Below, one piece after another: positions 36,180 to 44,578 of a stretch of 64,000 nucleotides of DNA. The notes beneath the pieces are model-generated. The model saw only the letters and a list, made by a program, of their open reading frames with translations, made no database searches and had not been told where the DNA came from. Each line of letters starts with the position of its first letter. The stretch's first letter is position 1. The position numbers were made by a program, and so were the translations under genes. This stretch comes from Acidimicrobiales bacterium. GTDB taxonomy: Bacteria; Actinomycetota; Acidimicrobiia; Acidimicrobiales; JAKAVM01. The stretch is taken from assembly GCA_027452005.1 (NCBI GenBank), contig DAIDHF010000002.1:64661-128660 (forward strand), given 5' to 3'.

Positions 36180-36310
36180 GTATTTCTCTCCTTCAAGCCT
36201 GGGTTTTCACCAGCCTATTGCTTCTCAACCATTATAGGACTCTTTGTCGGGGTTGAGAAGTTATCCACCCGCATTATGAGTCGATTATGACCTGGCTCTA
36301 AGAAAGTGTG

Positions 36311-36440
36311 ACTTTTCTGACGACTGTAGCCGCAAGCTTCTTTCTACGGGAGAGCTGTGACATTCCACTGGGACGTCGGACCTACGGCCCGAACTCCCAT
36401 TCCCCTGACGACTGGAACCGCCAGTCCCTTCGGAGAGTGC
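36311..36440 (+). mobile_element. Small palindrome-ended element I (PATE-like)
   Basis: Non-coding 130-bp unit. Its left end (36311-36340, starting ACTTTTCTGACGACTG) matches the left end of the element at 56384 at 23 of 30 positions. Its right end (36413-36438, TGACGACTGGAACCGCC then TCCCTTCGG) matches the right end of that same element. Each end can fold. The layout, with unlike subterminal palindromes and no terminal inverted repeats, suits a non-autonomous IS200/IS605 derivative. Confidence 0.5.
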
Positions 36441-36459
36441 TGATGGCCTAACAATGCAA

Positions 36460-36533
36460 AATCCCCGGACAAGCTAGATAGGTAGGCCAATGTGAACAAC
36501 TTGTTGCCTACCGACTCATCTTGGCCGGGGATT
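36460..36533 (-). terminator. Long compound hairpin after hup, likely terminator
   Basis: AATCCCCGG (36460-36468) pairs with CCGGGGATT (36525-36533). Inside this CAAG pairs with CTTG, and GGTAGGC with GCCTACC. The innermost part is AACAA/TTGTT. On the minus strand it follows the hup stop by 19 bases and ends in GGGGATTTT. The size (74 bases) is large for a terminator, so a structured RNA or protein-binding role is possible. Confidence 0.6.
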
Positions 36534-36552
36534 GTTTAGTCAGACTGCAGTT

Positions 36553-37125
36553 CTAGCGTCTAGACGTCTTCTTCGCTGGAGCCTTCTTTGCAGTAGTTTT
36601 CTTGGCAGGGGCTTTCTTTGCTACGGCCTTCTTCGCAGGGGCTTTCTTTGCTACGGCCTTCTTCGCAGGAGCTTTCTTTGCTACGGCCTTCTTCGCAGGA
36701 GCCTTCTTTGCAGTAGTTTTCTTGGCAGGAGACTTCTTTGCCACAGCCTTCTTGGAGGGTGCCTTGGCAACGGTTGGGGCTGCTGCTTTCTTTACTAACA
36801 AGGCAGGATCTGTAGGCCAGACACCTCTTGCAAGCTTAGGAGCTTGTGAAGGGTTCATTACTGAATCCTTGAAGGCCTTCAGGGGCGTAATACGAGCTCG
36901 CTTGGAGGCCTTGATCTTGATCTGCTCACCAGTAGCCGGGTTACGGCCCATTCTGGCTTGCCTTTCAATCTTGGCGTACTTTGCAAACCCCGGAATAGTA
37001 ATAACCTCGCCTTGCGATACGACTGACGTAATTACCTCGTTTGTTCCAGCCAGGATCGCGTCAACGACCTTTACTTCTTGGCCAGTGTGGGCAGCGACCG
37101 CCCGGACCAGTTCCTTTCTATTCAT
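36553..37125 (-). CDS. hup: HU-family DNA-binding protein with Lys/Ala/Pro-rich tail
   Basis: A 190-residue nucleoid protein. Residues 1-92 are a standard HU fold ([16 protein letters not shown], then the DNA-binding arm with [21 protein letters not shown]). The remaining about 98 residues are a histone-H1-like tail built from repeated AKKAPAKK and AKKAVAKK units, as in mycobacterial HupB and streptomycete HupS. The tail binds DNA non-specifically and aids compaction. Upstream AAGGAG lies about 8 bases before the ATG. The repeats in the tail are nearly identical at DNA level, so unit number could vary between strains. Confidence 0.93.
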   Translation of the reverse strand: MNRKELVRAVAAHTGQEVKVVDAILAGTNEVITSVVSQGEVITIPGFAKYAKIERQARMGRNPATGEQIKIKASKRARITPLKAFKDSVMNPSQAPKLARGVWPTDPALLVKKAAAPTVAKAPSKKAVAKKSPAKKTTAKKAPAKKAVAKKAPAKKAVAKKAPAKKAVAKKAPAKKTTAKKAPAKKTSRR

Positions 37126-37279
37126 TATTTTTTCTACTCCTTTTTTGATTTTGTAGGGAACGGTCTATTCTTGCCACTTTTTGAGCCCTAATGTTGGATT
37201 TCCTAGAAAAAATTACGTTTTTGGGCTGGAGTTAGTGATTGCCGGATGTAACAATCACGGCAATCTGAGCCCGCCAGGG

Positions 37280-37631
37280 TGGAGGTGGCGGGAATTGAAC
37301 CCGCGTCCTTCGGCACTGCAATGGTAATTCTCCGAGCGCAGCCAACAGGAAGCTTCCGGAACAGATCGCCTGTTGGCACACGCAATGGTCCGTATCCCAC
37401 CAAAGAAATTCCAGCACCGAGGCGGTAGGAGGGCCTCGGAACCTAAGTTCCACTAATATGACACCTGGTTCTGACCCGTGGAACCTAGGCCAGGTAGGCG
37501 TCGCTACACTTTAGGCAGCGAGTGCGAGCTGAGGCTCGGCGTTTATTTTAATGTCGGCTCTTTTACGTGGACTCCGGCAACCACGGCTCGCTTCTCCCAT
37601 CTCGACACCGAAGTCGAAGCCTTTCACCCCC
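37280..37631 (-). ncRNA. ssrA: tmRNA (ssrA)
   Basis: A 352-nt transfer-messenger RNA that frees stalled ribosomes. The tRNA-like ends pair GGGGGTG (5', ending at 37631) with CACCTCC (37281-37287) plus discriminator A at 37280; the T-arm GCGGGTTCAATTCCCGC is at 37288-37304. The CCA is not encoded. The tag reading frame lies at 37511-37558 and encodes ADIKINAEPQLALAA followed by TAA. The LALAA end matches the degron read by ClpXP-type proteases. Pseudoknot-type repeats lie between the tag and the 3' end. SmpB, the protein partner, is encoded about 0.7 kb upstream on the same strand. Confidence 0.95.
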
Positions 37632-37772
37632 ATGATTTCGACTCGTCATCTCTGAGTTAAGTCACCTTTATCCTACCATGTAAAGCCTGATTTTCCTAGT
37701 AAAAACCGAGAGGTAGTGGATAAGTTTGGAAAAAAGTACCGCAAAAAGGTCTGGCGTGGCTAAGATTGCCCG

Positions 37773-38318
37773 ATGGCCCGGAAACGAACTAAAAGCGCCA
37801 ATGCGGCCTCTAATAGCTTTTATAGGGCAGCAAGAATCTGTTTTGGTGTAGTTGCCGGGGGCATCTTCGAGGTAATAGTTACCCTGATCCCCTACACCGA
37901 TTCGAGTGGCATCAACTACAGGATTACCCATGACGTTGCTGGTGCGTTCCTGCTACTCCTGCTTGCTGGAATAGCAACATCAGTTGCTGGTTTTTTCATA
38001 AACTTCTTTAGGTCCACAACACCTGCGTCAACTGGACTTATCTCTCTGGCATTTTCTATTGCTGCTGGGATTGTAGGGGCTATTGAACTTAGAAAGGCCA
38101 TTCCAGGTCTCAAACTGGTCTTTGGGAGTACCAAGATAAAGGCCCAGACGACTCTGCTGGTGGGCCAGATTGGTCTCAAACCCCTCTTGATCGTCATGGT
38201 CATCGCACTTTTAGCTGTGGGCTCAATCAGTGTTGCCTCACTGGGCGGTGAGCCCAAAGATGCCAGCCTTGACCTGAGGGCTGATCGACCCCAACGTCCT
38301 GCCCAACGGCCCCGTTAG
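37773..38318 (+). CDS. Hypothetical membrane protein
   Basis: A 181-residue protein with four hydrophobic segments (about 20-40, 52-75, 85-105 and 133-157), a basic N-terminus (MARKRTKS) and a polar, Arg/Pro-rich C-terminal tail. I do not recognise the family. The gene lies on the opposite strand between ssrA and smpB. The ATG at 37773 has no obvious Shine-Dalgarno sequence. Coding is supported by the length of the frame and the consistent transmembrane pattern. Confidence 0.6.
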   Translation: MARKRTKSANAASNSFYRAARICFGVVAGGIFEVIVTLIPYTDSSGINYRITHDVAGAFLLLLLAGIATSVAGFFINFFRSTTPASTGLISLAFSIAAGIVGAIELRKAIPGLKLVFGSTKIKAQTTLLVGQIGLKPLLIVMVIALLAVGSISVASLGGEPKDASLDLRADRPQRPAQRPR

Positions 38319-38355
38319 ACGCGCCTTAGACGTGCGGTGCTGGTCAGCATCAGGA

Positions 38356-38940
38356 CTAGCCGCGACGGGTCTGGGCAATCGCCCTAGCCATCTCACGTTC
38401 TGCGTCCTTTCGAGCCAACTCTCTGCGCTTGTCGTAAAGGGCCCTGCCTCTAGCCAGCCCGATCTCTAGTTTTGCCCGGCCACCAAGTAGGTAGACGGCC
38501 AAGGGGACAACGGTGAGTGATTTCTCAGCCACCTTACCGGCCAGTTGATCTATCTCTCGTCGGTGCATCAAGAGCTTGCGACTACGGGTCGGCGAGTGTC
38601 CCTCGAAGGTCCCCCTGGCGTACTCATAGGGAGAGATATGGGCACCCACCAGCCAGGCCTCCCCGCGGTCAATTCTGACGTATGCCTCTCGAAGCTGGAT
38701 CTTCCCGGCTCTAATGGATTTGATCTCACTGCCCTTTAGTACCATTCCGCACTCAAAGGTCTCTAAAATTTCGAAGTTGTGGCGGGCCCGGCGGTTCATG
38801 GCTAGAGGTCGACTTTTGCCCTGAGAACCTTGGGGGGTCCCCTTTGACCGAGATCCTGGCCCTTTTGACCCGCCAGAAGTCTTGGGGCGCGCCGACCCCC
38901 CCCTGGTCGTGGTATGAGTTGGGGTAGGTCTCTTGGGCAT
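38356..38940 (-). CDS. smpB: SsrA-binding protein SmpB with long N-terminal extension
   Basis: A 194-residue protein that binds the tRNA-like end of tmRNA and carries it to stalled ribosomes. The SmpB core starts near residue 48 (MNRRARHNFEILETFECG) and has LKGSEIKSIRAGKIQLREAYV, HISPYEY, SRKLLMHRREI and YLLGGRAKLEIGLARGRALYDKR, all standard. The first about 47 residues are a Gly/Ser/Thr/Lys/Pro-rich extension rarely so long; the internal Met48 could be the true start. Convergent with the membrane protein gene at 37773. Confidence 0.93.
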   Translation of the reverse strand: MPKRPTPTHTTTRGGSARPKTSGGSKGPGSRSKGTPQGSQGKSRPLAMNRRARHNFEILETFECGMVLKGSEIKSIRAGKIQLREAYVRIDRGEAWLVGAHISPYEYARGTFEGHSPTRSRKLLMHRREIDQLAGKVAEKSLTVVPLAVYLLGGRAKLEIGLARGRALYDKRRELARKDAEREMARAIAQTRRG

Positions 38941-39003
38941 GGTCGGACACTACACTATCGGCCGCACGTTCTAGTTGCTAGAGTCTGAATTGGTGATGGT
39001 TAG

Positions 39004-39432
39004 ATGCTAAAGGTCCCCCGAGCGCTATATGCCCAGATGTTGGCACACGTTATTGGGTGCCTTCCCGAAGAGGGTTGTGGGTTGATCTCTGGATTTCCAC
39101 CACAAATGGCTGCGGGCGACCCTGTGTCAACACAGGTTGTGGGATGGTACCAAGCGAGAAACATAGCCGGGTCTGCAAAACTCTACACCGTGGACCCGGG
39201 TGACTTTTTGAGAGCCGATCGCCAGGCCCAAAGTGAGGGATGTGAGATAGTTGGCGTGGTCCACTCCCACACTCACTCTGACCCCTACCCGTCACCGACC
39301 GACATTGAGCAGGCCCCCGATCCTAGCTGGCATTACATGATCATCTCGCTGCGTCACCCAGATCCAACTGTTCGTTCGTACTCAATTTCAGGTGCCCAAG
39401 TCCAAGAAGAGCCCGTGATCTTGGTTGATTAG
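39004..39432 (+). CDS. mec: JAMM metalloprotease Mec (CysO-cysteine peptidase)
   Basis: A 142-residue Mov34/MPN/PAD-1 metallopeptidase. In mycobacteria Mec releases free cysteine from the CysO-cysteine adduct (named family knowledge). The zinc site HSHTHSDPYPSPTD (His87, His89, Asp100) and the upstream catalytic Glu in PEEGCGLI (residue 22 or 23) are all present. The cysO and cysM genes follow on the same strand, matching the mec-cysO-cysM cluster of Mycobacterium tuberculosis. About 170 non-coding bases separate mec from cysO, with a promoter candidate, so cysO-cysM may also be transcribed on their own. Confidence 0.92.
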   Translation: MLKVPRALYAQMLAHVIGCLPEEGCGLISGFPPQMAAGDPVSTQVVGWYQARNIAGSAKLYTVDPGDFLRADRQAQSEGCEIVGVVHSHTHSDPYPSPTDIEQAPDPSWHYMIISLRHPDPTVRSYSISGAQVQEEPVILVD

Positions 39433-39493
39433 TCAACTCAGAGGATCTCCTTAGTTACAAGCAAGCTGGCTGCGTGCTTTGGCGCTGCCAACT

Positions 39494-39521
39494 TTGAACC
39501 TACAAATACTCCGATTAGAAT
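39494..39521 (+). promoter_or_regulatory. Promoter candidate for cysO
   Basis: TTGAAC (39494-39499) and TAGAAT (39516-39521) with a 16-base spacer, 82 bases before the cysO start, in the long gap after mec. This is the best sigma-A-like match in that gap. No regulator site was recognised. Confidence 0.45.
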
Positions 39522-39602
39522 GTTGAGTAGAATAGTCAACATTGCTAGTGTCGAGGTCGAGGTCCTCGAGGTAGGTTGACCATGTTCTATAGGAGTTTGA
39601 TC

Positions 39603-39878
39603 GTGTCTGTTGAAGTTAGGTTGCCCACAGTCCTAAGGGTGCACGCTGGGGGAAACTCATCGGTGAGTCTAGATGTTGAGAACTTGCGAGAGTTATTTGA
39701 AAAGCTTACCGAGTTGTATCCGGCCATGGCTGGCCAGGTAGTTACCGACGAGGGGTCCTTCCACAGGTTTGTAAACGTGTACGTAAATGACGATGACGTT
39801 AGGTACCTAGAGAAATTGGACACCAAGGTCCGCGATGGAGACGTGGTGACTATTCTTCCGGCAGTTGCCGGCGGTTAG
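39603..39878 (+). CDS. cysO: Sulfur-carrier protein CysO (MoaD/ThiS family)
   Basis: A 91-residue ubiquitin-fold sulfur carrier ending in AVAGG. The C-terminal Gly-Gly is converted to a thiocarboxylate that CysM attacks to form CysO-cysteine, which Mec then cleaves. GTG 39603 is chosen: AGGAG (39591-39595) is 7 bases before it and the resulting length matches mycobacterial CysO (about 93); the longer frame to 39576 has no ribosome site. The sequence already ends at the diglycine, so no maturation cut is needed. Four bases separate its stop from the cysM start. Confidence 0.9.
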   Translation: MSVEVRLPTVLRVHAGGNSSVSLDVENLRELFEKLTELYPAMAGQVVTDEGSFHRFVNVYVNDDDVRYLEKLDTKVRDGDVVTILPAVAGG

Positions 39879-39882
39879 GCAG

Positions 39883-40830
39883 GTGGCCTACTTTTCGAGC
39901 ATCTTAGAACTCATCGGGAACACGCCATTGCTGGACGTCTCCAGCCTGAGCCCCAACTCCCAGGTTCGAATCTTGGCCAAACTGGAGGGACAAAATCCTG
40001 GAGGATCGGTCAAGGATCGGATCGCTCTGGCCATGATTGAAGATGCCGAGAAGACTGGTCGTCTATCTAGCGGCGACACCATCTTAGAACCCTCATCTGG
40101 CAATACCGGAATCGGTCTGGCCATGATCTCAAAGGCAAAGGGTTACACGCTCAAAATTGTTATGCCAGAAAACGTATCTACTGAGCGCCGCGCATGTCTG
40201 GAGTCTTGGGGGGCAGAGATTATTCAATCACCTGGCTCTGAGGGTTCTAACGGGGCCGTGCGTCACGCCCAGAAACTCGCCGAAGAACGCCCAGAGTATG
40301 TATTCCTTTACCAGTACGCCAATCCGGCCAACCCAAGAGCGCACTTTGAAGGGACCGGCCCTGAGATATTCAGGGACTGTCCAGAGGTAACTCATTTCGT
40401 GGCCGGCCTGGGGACTTCTGGGACGCTAATTGGAGTTGGGTCGTTTCTAAAGTCAAAAAATCCCCAGGTCGAGATCTGGGCCATTGAACCACCGTCGGGG
40501 GAGATGGTGGATGGACTAAGGTCCTTGGACGACGGGTATATTCCACCAATATTTGTTGAAAATAACGGAGAGGACCTCTTGGACCGGCGAACTATAGTCA
40601 GCCCGAGAGAGTCAATAGAGTGGGTGCGCAAGTTGGCTTCAGTCGGGGTATTTGCCGGGATATCTTCTGGGGCAGTTATGGCAGGGGCGGCCAAGTGTGC
40701 GAGGGCAATTGACCAGGGGGTTATCGTGGTCGTGTTTGCAGACGGGGGCTGGAAGTATCTGTCTACCGGGGCCTGGAGTGACGACATCGACCAGGTAGTA
40801 GACCGGGCCAAGTCGATGATCTATTTCTAG
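39883..40830 (+). CDS. cysM: O-phosphoserine sulfhydrylase / cysteine synthase CysM
   Basis: A 315-residue PLP enzyme of the fold-type II cysteine synthase family. The PLP lysine is Lys44 in GQNPGGSVKDR; the substrate loop is EPSSGNTGIGLA and the phosphate loop is GLGTSGTLIG. The C-terminal text GGWKYLSTGAW is characteristic of the CysO-dependent CysM group that uses O-phosphoserine. GTG 39883 is preferred to a TTG at 39865 because the latter lies in cysO and adds residues lacking homology. The enzyme joins CysO thiocarboxylate to the aminoacrylate, a sulfide-independent cysteine route known to resist oxidative stress in mycobacteria. Confidence 0.92.
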   Translation: MAYFSSILELIGNTPLLDVSSLSPNSQVRILAKLEGQNPGGSVKDRIALAMIEDAEKTGRLSSGDTILEPSSGNTGIGLAMISKAKGYTLKIVMPENVSTERRACLESWGAEIIQSPGSEGSNGAVRHAQKLAEERPEYVFLYQYANPANPRAHFEGTGPEIFRDCPEVTHFVAGLGTSGTLIGVGSFLKSKNPQVEIWAIEPPSGEMVDGLRSLDDGYIPPIFVENNGEDLLDRRTIVSPRESIEWVRKLASVGVFAGISSGAVMAGAAKCARAIDQGVIVVVFADGGWKYLSTGAWSDDIDQVVDRAKSMIYF

Positions 40831-40843
40831 GTAAGATCTTCTA

Positions 40844-41719
40844 GTGCGATTTAGTTATGCCGAGTCGATGGTCGACCCGGACATGTATCTCCCTCTGGCC
40901 CAGGCCGTTGAGGAGGCCGGGTATGACTCAATGGTGATTCCAGATTCGGTGTTCTACCCAGAAAAGTCAGACTCAAAGTATCCGTTCTCACCAGATGGTA
41001 ATCGCGAGTTCTTAGAAGACAAGCCATTTATAGATCCCTTCGTACTCATCGGTGCCCTGGGGGCGGTAACCAGGAGTATCAGATTTGTGACTTTCGTGAT
41101 CAAGTTACCCATAAGAAATCCGGTACTGGTAGCCAAGCAGGTAATGTCTAGCGCGGTCATGTCTCATAACCGGCTAAGCCTAGGGGTCGGGGTGAGTCCT
41201 TGGCCTGATGATTATGAGGTCTGTGAGGTTCCCTTCTCAGACCGAGGCAAGCGAATGAACGAGTCCATAGAGATACTTCAAGGTCTCATGGGGGGCGATT
41301 ACTTTGAATATCACGGCGAGATTTACTCGATTCCTTCCATTAAAATGTGTCCGGCACCTTCACAGAAGGTGCCCATTCTAATCGGTGGGCACGCCGACGT
41401 CGCCCTTAGACGTGCTGCCCGGCTTGGAGACGGATGGGTCCATGGAGGAGGTGACCTGGACGAACTTCCCGGGCTACTCACCAAACTTGGCGAGTTTCGC
41501 AGGGCCTTCCAGCGTGAGCACGATGAGTTTAGCGTGTTTGTAATCTCCCCGGATGCCTGGTCACTTGATGGTATCCGACGACTTGAGGACCAAGGTGTAA
41601 CCGACGTTATTGTTGGATTTAGGTGGCCTTACGTAGTTGGGAAAGATCAGGAAGTCCTGTCAACCAAGTTGGACAATCTTCATCGGTATGCCGACGAGAT
41701 AATATCCAAGGTCAGATAG
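40844..41719 (+). CDS. LLM-class F420-dependent oxidoreductase
   Basis: A 291-residue luciferase-like monooxygenase-fold protein. It has AVEEAGYDSMVIPDS, the mid-domain text LSLGVGVSPWPDDYEV and the later VPILIGGHADVALRRAARLGDGW, typical of F420-linked actinobacterial members (VPxxxGG...ALRRAAxxxDGW). It would transfer hydride between F420 or FMN and an unknown substrate. It follows cysM by only 13 bases, and the next gene starts 20 bases after its stop; these close spacings suggest one operon with cysM. Confidence 0.85.
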   Translation: MRFSYAESMVDPDMYLPLAQAVEEAGYDSMVIPDSVFYPEKSDSKYPFSPDGNREFLEDKPFIDPFVLIGALGAVTRSIRFVTFVIKLPIRNPVLVAKQVMSSAVMSHNRLSLGVGVSPWPDDYEVCEVPFSDRGKRMNESIEILQGLMGGDYFEYHGEIYSIPSIKMCPAPSQKVPILIGGHADVALRRAARLGDGWVHGGGDLDELPGLLTKLGEFRRAFQREHDEFSVFVISPDAWSLDGIRRLEDQGVTDVIVGFRWPYVVGKDQEVLSTKLDNLHRYADEIISKVR

Positions 41720-41739
41720 TCAATCGAAAAGGAGCCAAG

Positions 41740-42132
41740 ATGTCAGCGCGTGATGTGTCTAAGAGGTCCATGGCCTGTGTTGGAGCCAAAGACAGAGAAG
41801 GCTGGTTAGATCTCTTTGCTGACGACGGGATTGTCGAGGACCCGATTGGACCTTCAATGTTTGATCCCGACGGGCGTGGGCACCGAGGCAGAGATGCCAT
41901 TGGACGGTTCTTTGATAGTGCTATTGCGCCTAACCAGCGTATTGAATTTGACATTACGGCATCTTATGAGTGTGCGAGTGAGGTGGCCAACGTGGGCACA
42001 ATTATTACTACGCTCTCTGACGGAACCCAAGTAAGGGTCTCGGGGGTATTTGTTTACAAAGTAAACGGTCAAGGCAAATTAGAATCCCTGAGAGCTTACT
42101 GGGAGCAGGACAAAGTAGAGTTCCTAAGCTAG
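41740..42132 (+). CDS. NTF2-like (SnoaL/ketosteroid-isomerase-type) protein
   Basis: A 130-residue protein of the NTF2 fold. It has the characteristic GWLDLFADDGIVEDPIGPS (a helix, then WxxxFADDxxVEDP) and GRDAIGRFFDSAIAP motifs. AAAAGGAG (41727-41734) sits 5 bases before ATG 41740, which fixes the start although the frame is open upstream. Members include isomerases and many binding proteins, so the reaction is not known. It is adjacent to the LLM oxidoreductase gene, and the two may act on the same substrate (inference). Confidence 0.8.
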   Translation: MSARDVSKRSMACVGAKDREGWLDLFADDGIVEDPIGPSMFDPDGRGHRGRDAIGRFFDSAIAPNQRIEFDITASYECASEVANVGTIITTLSDGTQVRVSGVFVYKVNGQGKLESLRAYWEQDKVEFLS

Positions 42133-42251
42133 GTGAAAAGTTGCCGCAACAGTGCCTCGCAACTTGGTGACCGTGGGCTCAGCTTCAATGTTGTTGAGAG
42201 TTTGCTTTCAGGTTCTCAGAAAACGCTTTCCAAGTTCGCGCTGAGCTAGTC

Positions 42252-43124
42252 GTGGACGACGCACCGATTGGGATCTTTGACAGTGGCTTTGGGGGACTTT
42301 CAATACTTCGGGCCCTTGTCGACCTGGTCCCAGGGGAGGATCTGGTGTATCTGGGCGACACCGGTCGCTATCCCTACGGTCCCCGGCCACTTGAGGAGGT
42401 CCGGGGATTTGCACTAGAGATTGCTGACTACCTGATTGAGAGGTTCTCGGTGAAAATGATCGTTGTTGCTTGTAACACGGCTTCAGCGGCGGCCCTCGAA
42501 CTGTTGGAAAATTCGATACCGGTGCCGGTAATCGGGGTGATTGATGCAGGGGTAAGGGCAATGCTTCAAGTGACCAGGTCCGGCAGGGTAGGTGTTATTG
42601 GAACCGTGGGAACTGTGTCATCTGGGGCTTATCAGAGACAGGTCCTAAAGGCCCAAAACGATCTGGGGACCGAGGTCTCTCTTACCTGCTGTGCTTGTCC
42701 TGGGTTTGTTGAGTTTGTGGAACGGGGCGAACTCCATAGCGAACAGGTCCATATCTTGGCCGAAAGACTCTTGAAGCCGGTCATTGAAAACCGGGTTGAC
42801 ACGTTACTGCTGGGTTGTACGCACTACCCGTTTTTAGCCAGAACCCTTCAAGACGTTATTGGAAGTGGAGTCGTTCTGGTTTCCTCGGCCGAAGAGTCGG
42901 CATTTGAAATTAGGGACCTGTTGTTGGACAAGACTATTCACTCACACAAGACCGAAGCCTTATTCAGCCTAGAGAGCAAATCTCTATCAACCCGACCCGA
43001 CCCGAACTTAGTTGGAACCCAGACATACTTGTCTTCAGGTAACACCGTCAAGTTCAAAAACCTAGGTTCACAACTGTTGGGTCTTGAGATTGAGTCAGTC
43101 CTTCAAGTCTCCTGGGACCTCTAG
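42252..43124 (+). CDS. murI: Glutamate racemase
   Basis: A 290-residue enzyme that makes D-glutamate for peptidoglycan. The two catalytic cysteines are Cys74 in VACNTASAAA and Cys189 in LLGCTHYPF. The start motif IGIFDSGFGGLSILR is standard. Start GTG 42252; no strong ribosome site is visible. The murI-rph-rdgB order after mec-cysO-cysM matches the arrangement in mycobacteria, where one extra gene separates cysM from murI and another separates murI from rph; here an LLM and an NTF2-like gene take the first position. Confidence 0.94.
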   Translation: MDDAPIGIFDSGFGGLSILRALVDLVPGEDLVYLGDTGRYPYGPRPLEEVRGFALEIADYLIERFSVKMIVVACNTASAAALELLENSIPVPVIGVIDAGVRAMLQVTRSGRVGVIGTVGTVSSGAYQRQVLKAQNDLGTEVSLTCCACPGFVEFVERGELHSEQVHILAERLLKPVIENRVDTLLLGCTHYPFLARTLQDVIGSGVVLVSSAEESAFEIRDLLLDKTIHSHKTEALFSLESKSLSTRPDPNLVGTQTYLSSGNTVKFKNLGSQLLGLEIESVLQVSWDL

Positions 43125-43193
43125 CTGTTTCAACAACGTTACTTTTTGGCTGGCCGGTGGCAAAAGTACTTCACGACCGTCTAGGGTAGCGGT

Positions 43194-43943
43194 GTGGTTA
43201 CAACTAGTTTCAGATTAGATGGACGAGAGCCAGACCAGATTCGACCCCTGAGTCTTCTCCGGGATTTTACTTCAAATGCCCACGGGTCTGTGTTGGCATC
43301 AATGGGGGGCACCCGGGTGCTGTGCACGGCTTCTGTCGACGAAGAGGTGCCTCGTTGGATGCGTGGTACGGGAAAGGGCTGGGTCACGGCCGAGTACTCG
43401 ATGCTACCGGGTTCTTCCAAAGAGCGGGTTACCCGAGAAGCAGTCAAGGGTAAGCAATCAGGGCGAACCCAGGAGATCCAGAGACTTATTGGGAGGTCTC
43501 TGCGGGCCGTTTGTGACCTGGTTCTACTTGGCGAGATCCAGATAATTCTCGACTGTGACGTGATTCAGGCTGATGGGGGGACCCGAACGACCTCGATTTG
43601 CGGGGCCTATGTAGCCCTGCATGATGCGGTAACCAGATTAGTTAGTGAGGGTAGAGTTGCCGAGAATCCCTTGACCTCTAAGTGTGCAGCGATTTCAGTC
43701 GGAATTGTCGATGGGCTGTGTATGGCCGATCTGTGTTACGAAGAAGACTCACGAGCTCAAGTCGACATGAACGTGGTGATGAACTCTAATGGTCGATTTA
43801 TTGAACTTCAAGGTACCGCCGAGGGACTTGCTTTTTCGAAAAGCGAACTCACCGAACTTTTGGGATTAGCTGAAGGATCGCTCGCCAAGATTTTTGACCT
43901 TCAAGGGCAAGTACTTTCAAGTGCCCTTGAGTCAACCCGTTAG
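43194..43943 (+). CDS. rph: Ribonuclease PH
   Basis: A 249-residue phosphorolytic 3'-5' exoribonuclease that trims tRNA 3' ends. Family motifs are complete: GREPDQIRPL at the start, TAEYSMLPGSSKERVTRE, GRTQEIQRLIGRSLRA, and IILDCDVIQADGGTRTTSICGA. The GTG at 43194 has AGGG about 8 bases upstream. The gene is 16 bases from the start of rdgB, so co-transcription is likely. Confidence 0.95.
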   Translation: MVTTSFRLDGREPDQIRPLSLLRDFTSNAHGSVLASMGGTRVLCTASVDEEVPRWMRGTGKGWVTAEYSMLPGSSKERVTREAVKGKQSGRTQEIQRLIGRSLRAVCDLVLLGEIQIILDCDVIQADGGTRTTSICGAYVALHDAVTRLVSEGRVAENPLTSKCAAISVGIVDGLCMADLCYEEDSRAQVDMNVVMNSNGRFIELQGTAEGLAFSKSELTELLGLAEGSLAKIFDLQGQVLSSALESTR

Positions 43944-43959
43944 GCTTGCGGGGTTCTAA

Positions 43960-44541
43960 ATGCTCAAGGCTATTTTAGCTACTGGAAACTCGGATAAAAT
44001 TATCGAGATTGCCGCGATACTTAGAGATGTCGAGTTGCTCCCTCGGCCAAGCCACCTCGGCGATGTAGACGAGGCTGGAGACACCCTGGAAGACAATGCC
44101 CGACTCAAGGCGATTGCCGTTGTTGAAGCTACCGGGACACTCACAATTGCAGATGATACAGGGCTGGAAGTTGACTTCCTGGGGGGACTGCCCGGGGTTA
44201 GGACTTCAAGGTTTGCTGGAGAGAACGCTACCTATGACGACAATATTAAAAAGATTCTGGCCGAACTTGAGGGCATAGAGGTCCCAAGGCGCACTGCCCG
44301 GTTCAGAACTGTCGCAATTGCATGTTTTCCCAATGGAACCGAGATCTTGACTCAGGGTGTCTTGCACGGTTCAATAGCCCTAGCGGCATCCGGATACGGG
44401 GGGTTTGGCTATGACCCAGTTTTTATCCCAGATGAAACCCCCGGAAGGACCCTTGCCGAGTTGAGCTTTGAAGACAAAAATTCTATCTCTCACCGTGGAC
44501 TGGCATTTAGGGCCCTGGCCCAGAGACTTAAGGATTACTAG
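43960..44541 (+). CDS. rdgB: Non-canonical purine NTP pyrophosphatase (RdgB/HAM1)
   Basis: A 193-residue house-cleaning enzyme that hydrolyses ITP, dITP and XTP to monophosphates. It has the N-terminal ATGNSDKIIE (ATGNxxK motif), the metal-binding IADDTGLEVDFLGGLPGVRTSRFAG, and the ending SGYGGFGYDPVFIPDE with ELSFEDKNSISHRGLA. All are diagnostic. It is 16 bases after rph. Confidence 0.95.
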   Translation: MLKAILATGNSDKIIEIAAILRDVELLPRPSHLGDVDEAGDTLEDNARLKAIAVVEATGTLTIADDTGLEVDFLGGLPGVRTSRFAGENATYDDNIKKILAELEGIEVPRRTARFRTVAIACFPNGTEILTQGVLHGSIALAASGYGGFGYDPVFIPDETPGRTLAELSFEDKNSISHRGLAFRALAQRLKDY

Positions 44542-44578
44542 AAGAATCGCGCCAATGTGGCCCGATTGTGGGTCTTAG

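Noticed and set aside
36601-36760. Short near-identical tandem repeats resembling a CRISPR or minisatellite
   Set aside because: They encode the AKKAPAKK-type repeats of the HU tail in frame; no spacers of unique sequence are present.
37203-37453. Open frames on the minus strand near the tmRNA
   Set aside because: They lie inside the tmRNA gene and its 3' flank; the structured RNA explains the sequence.
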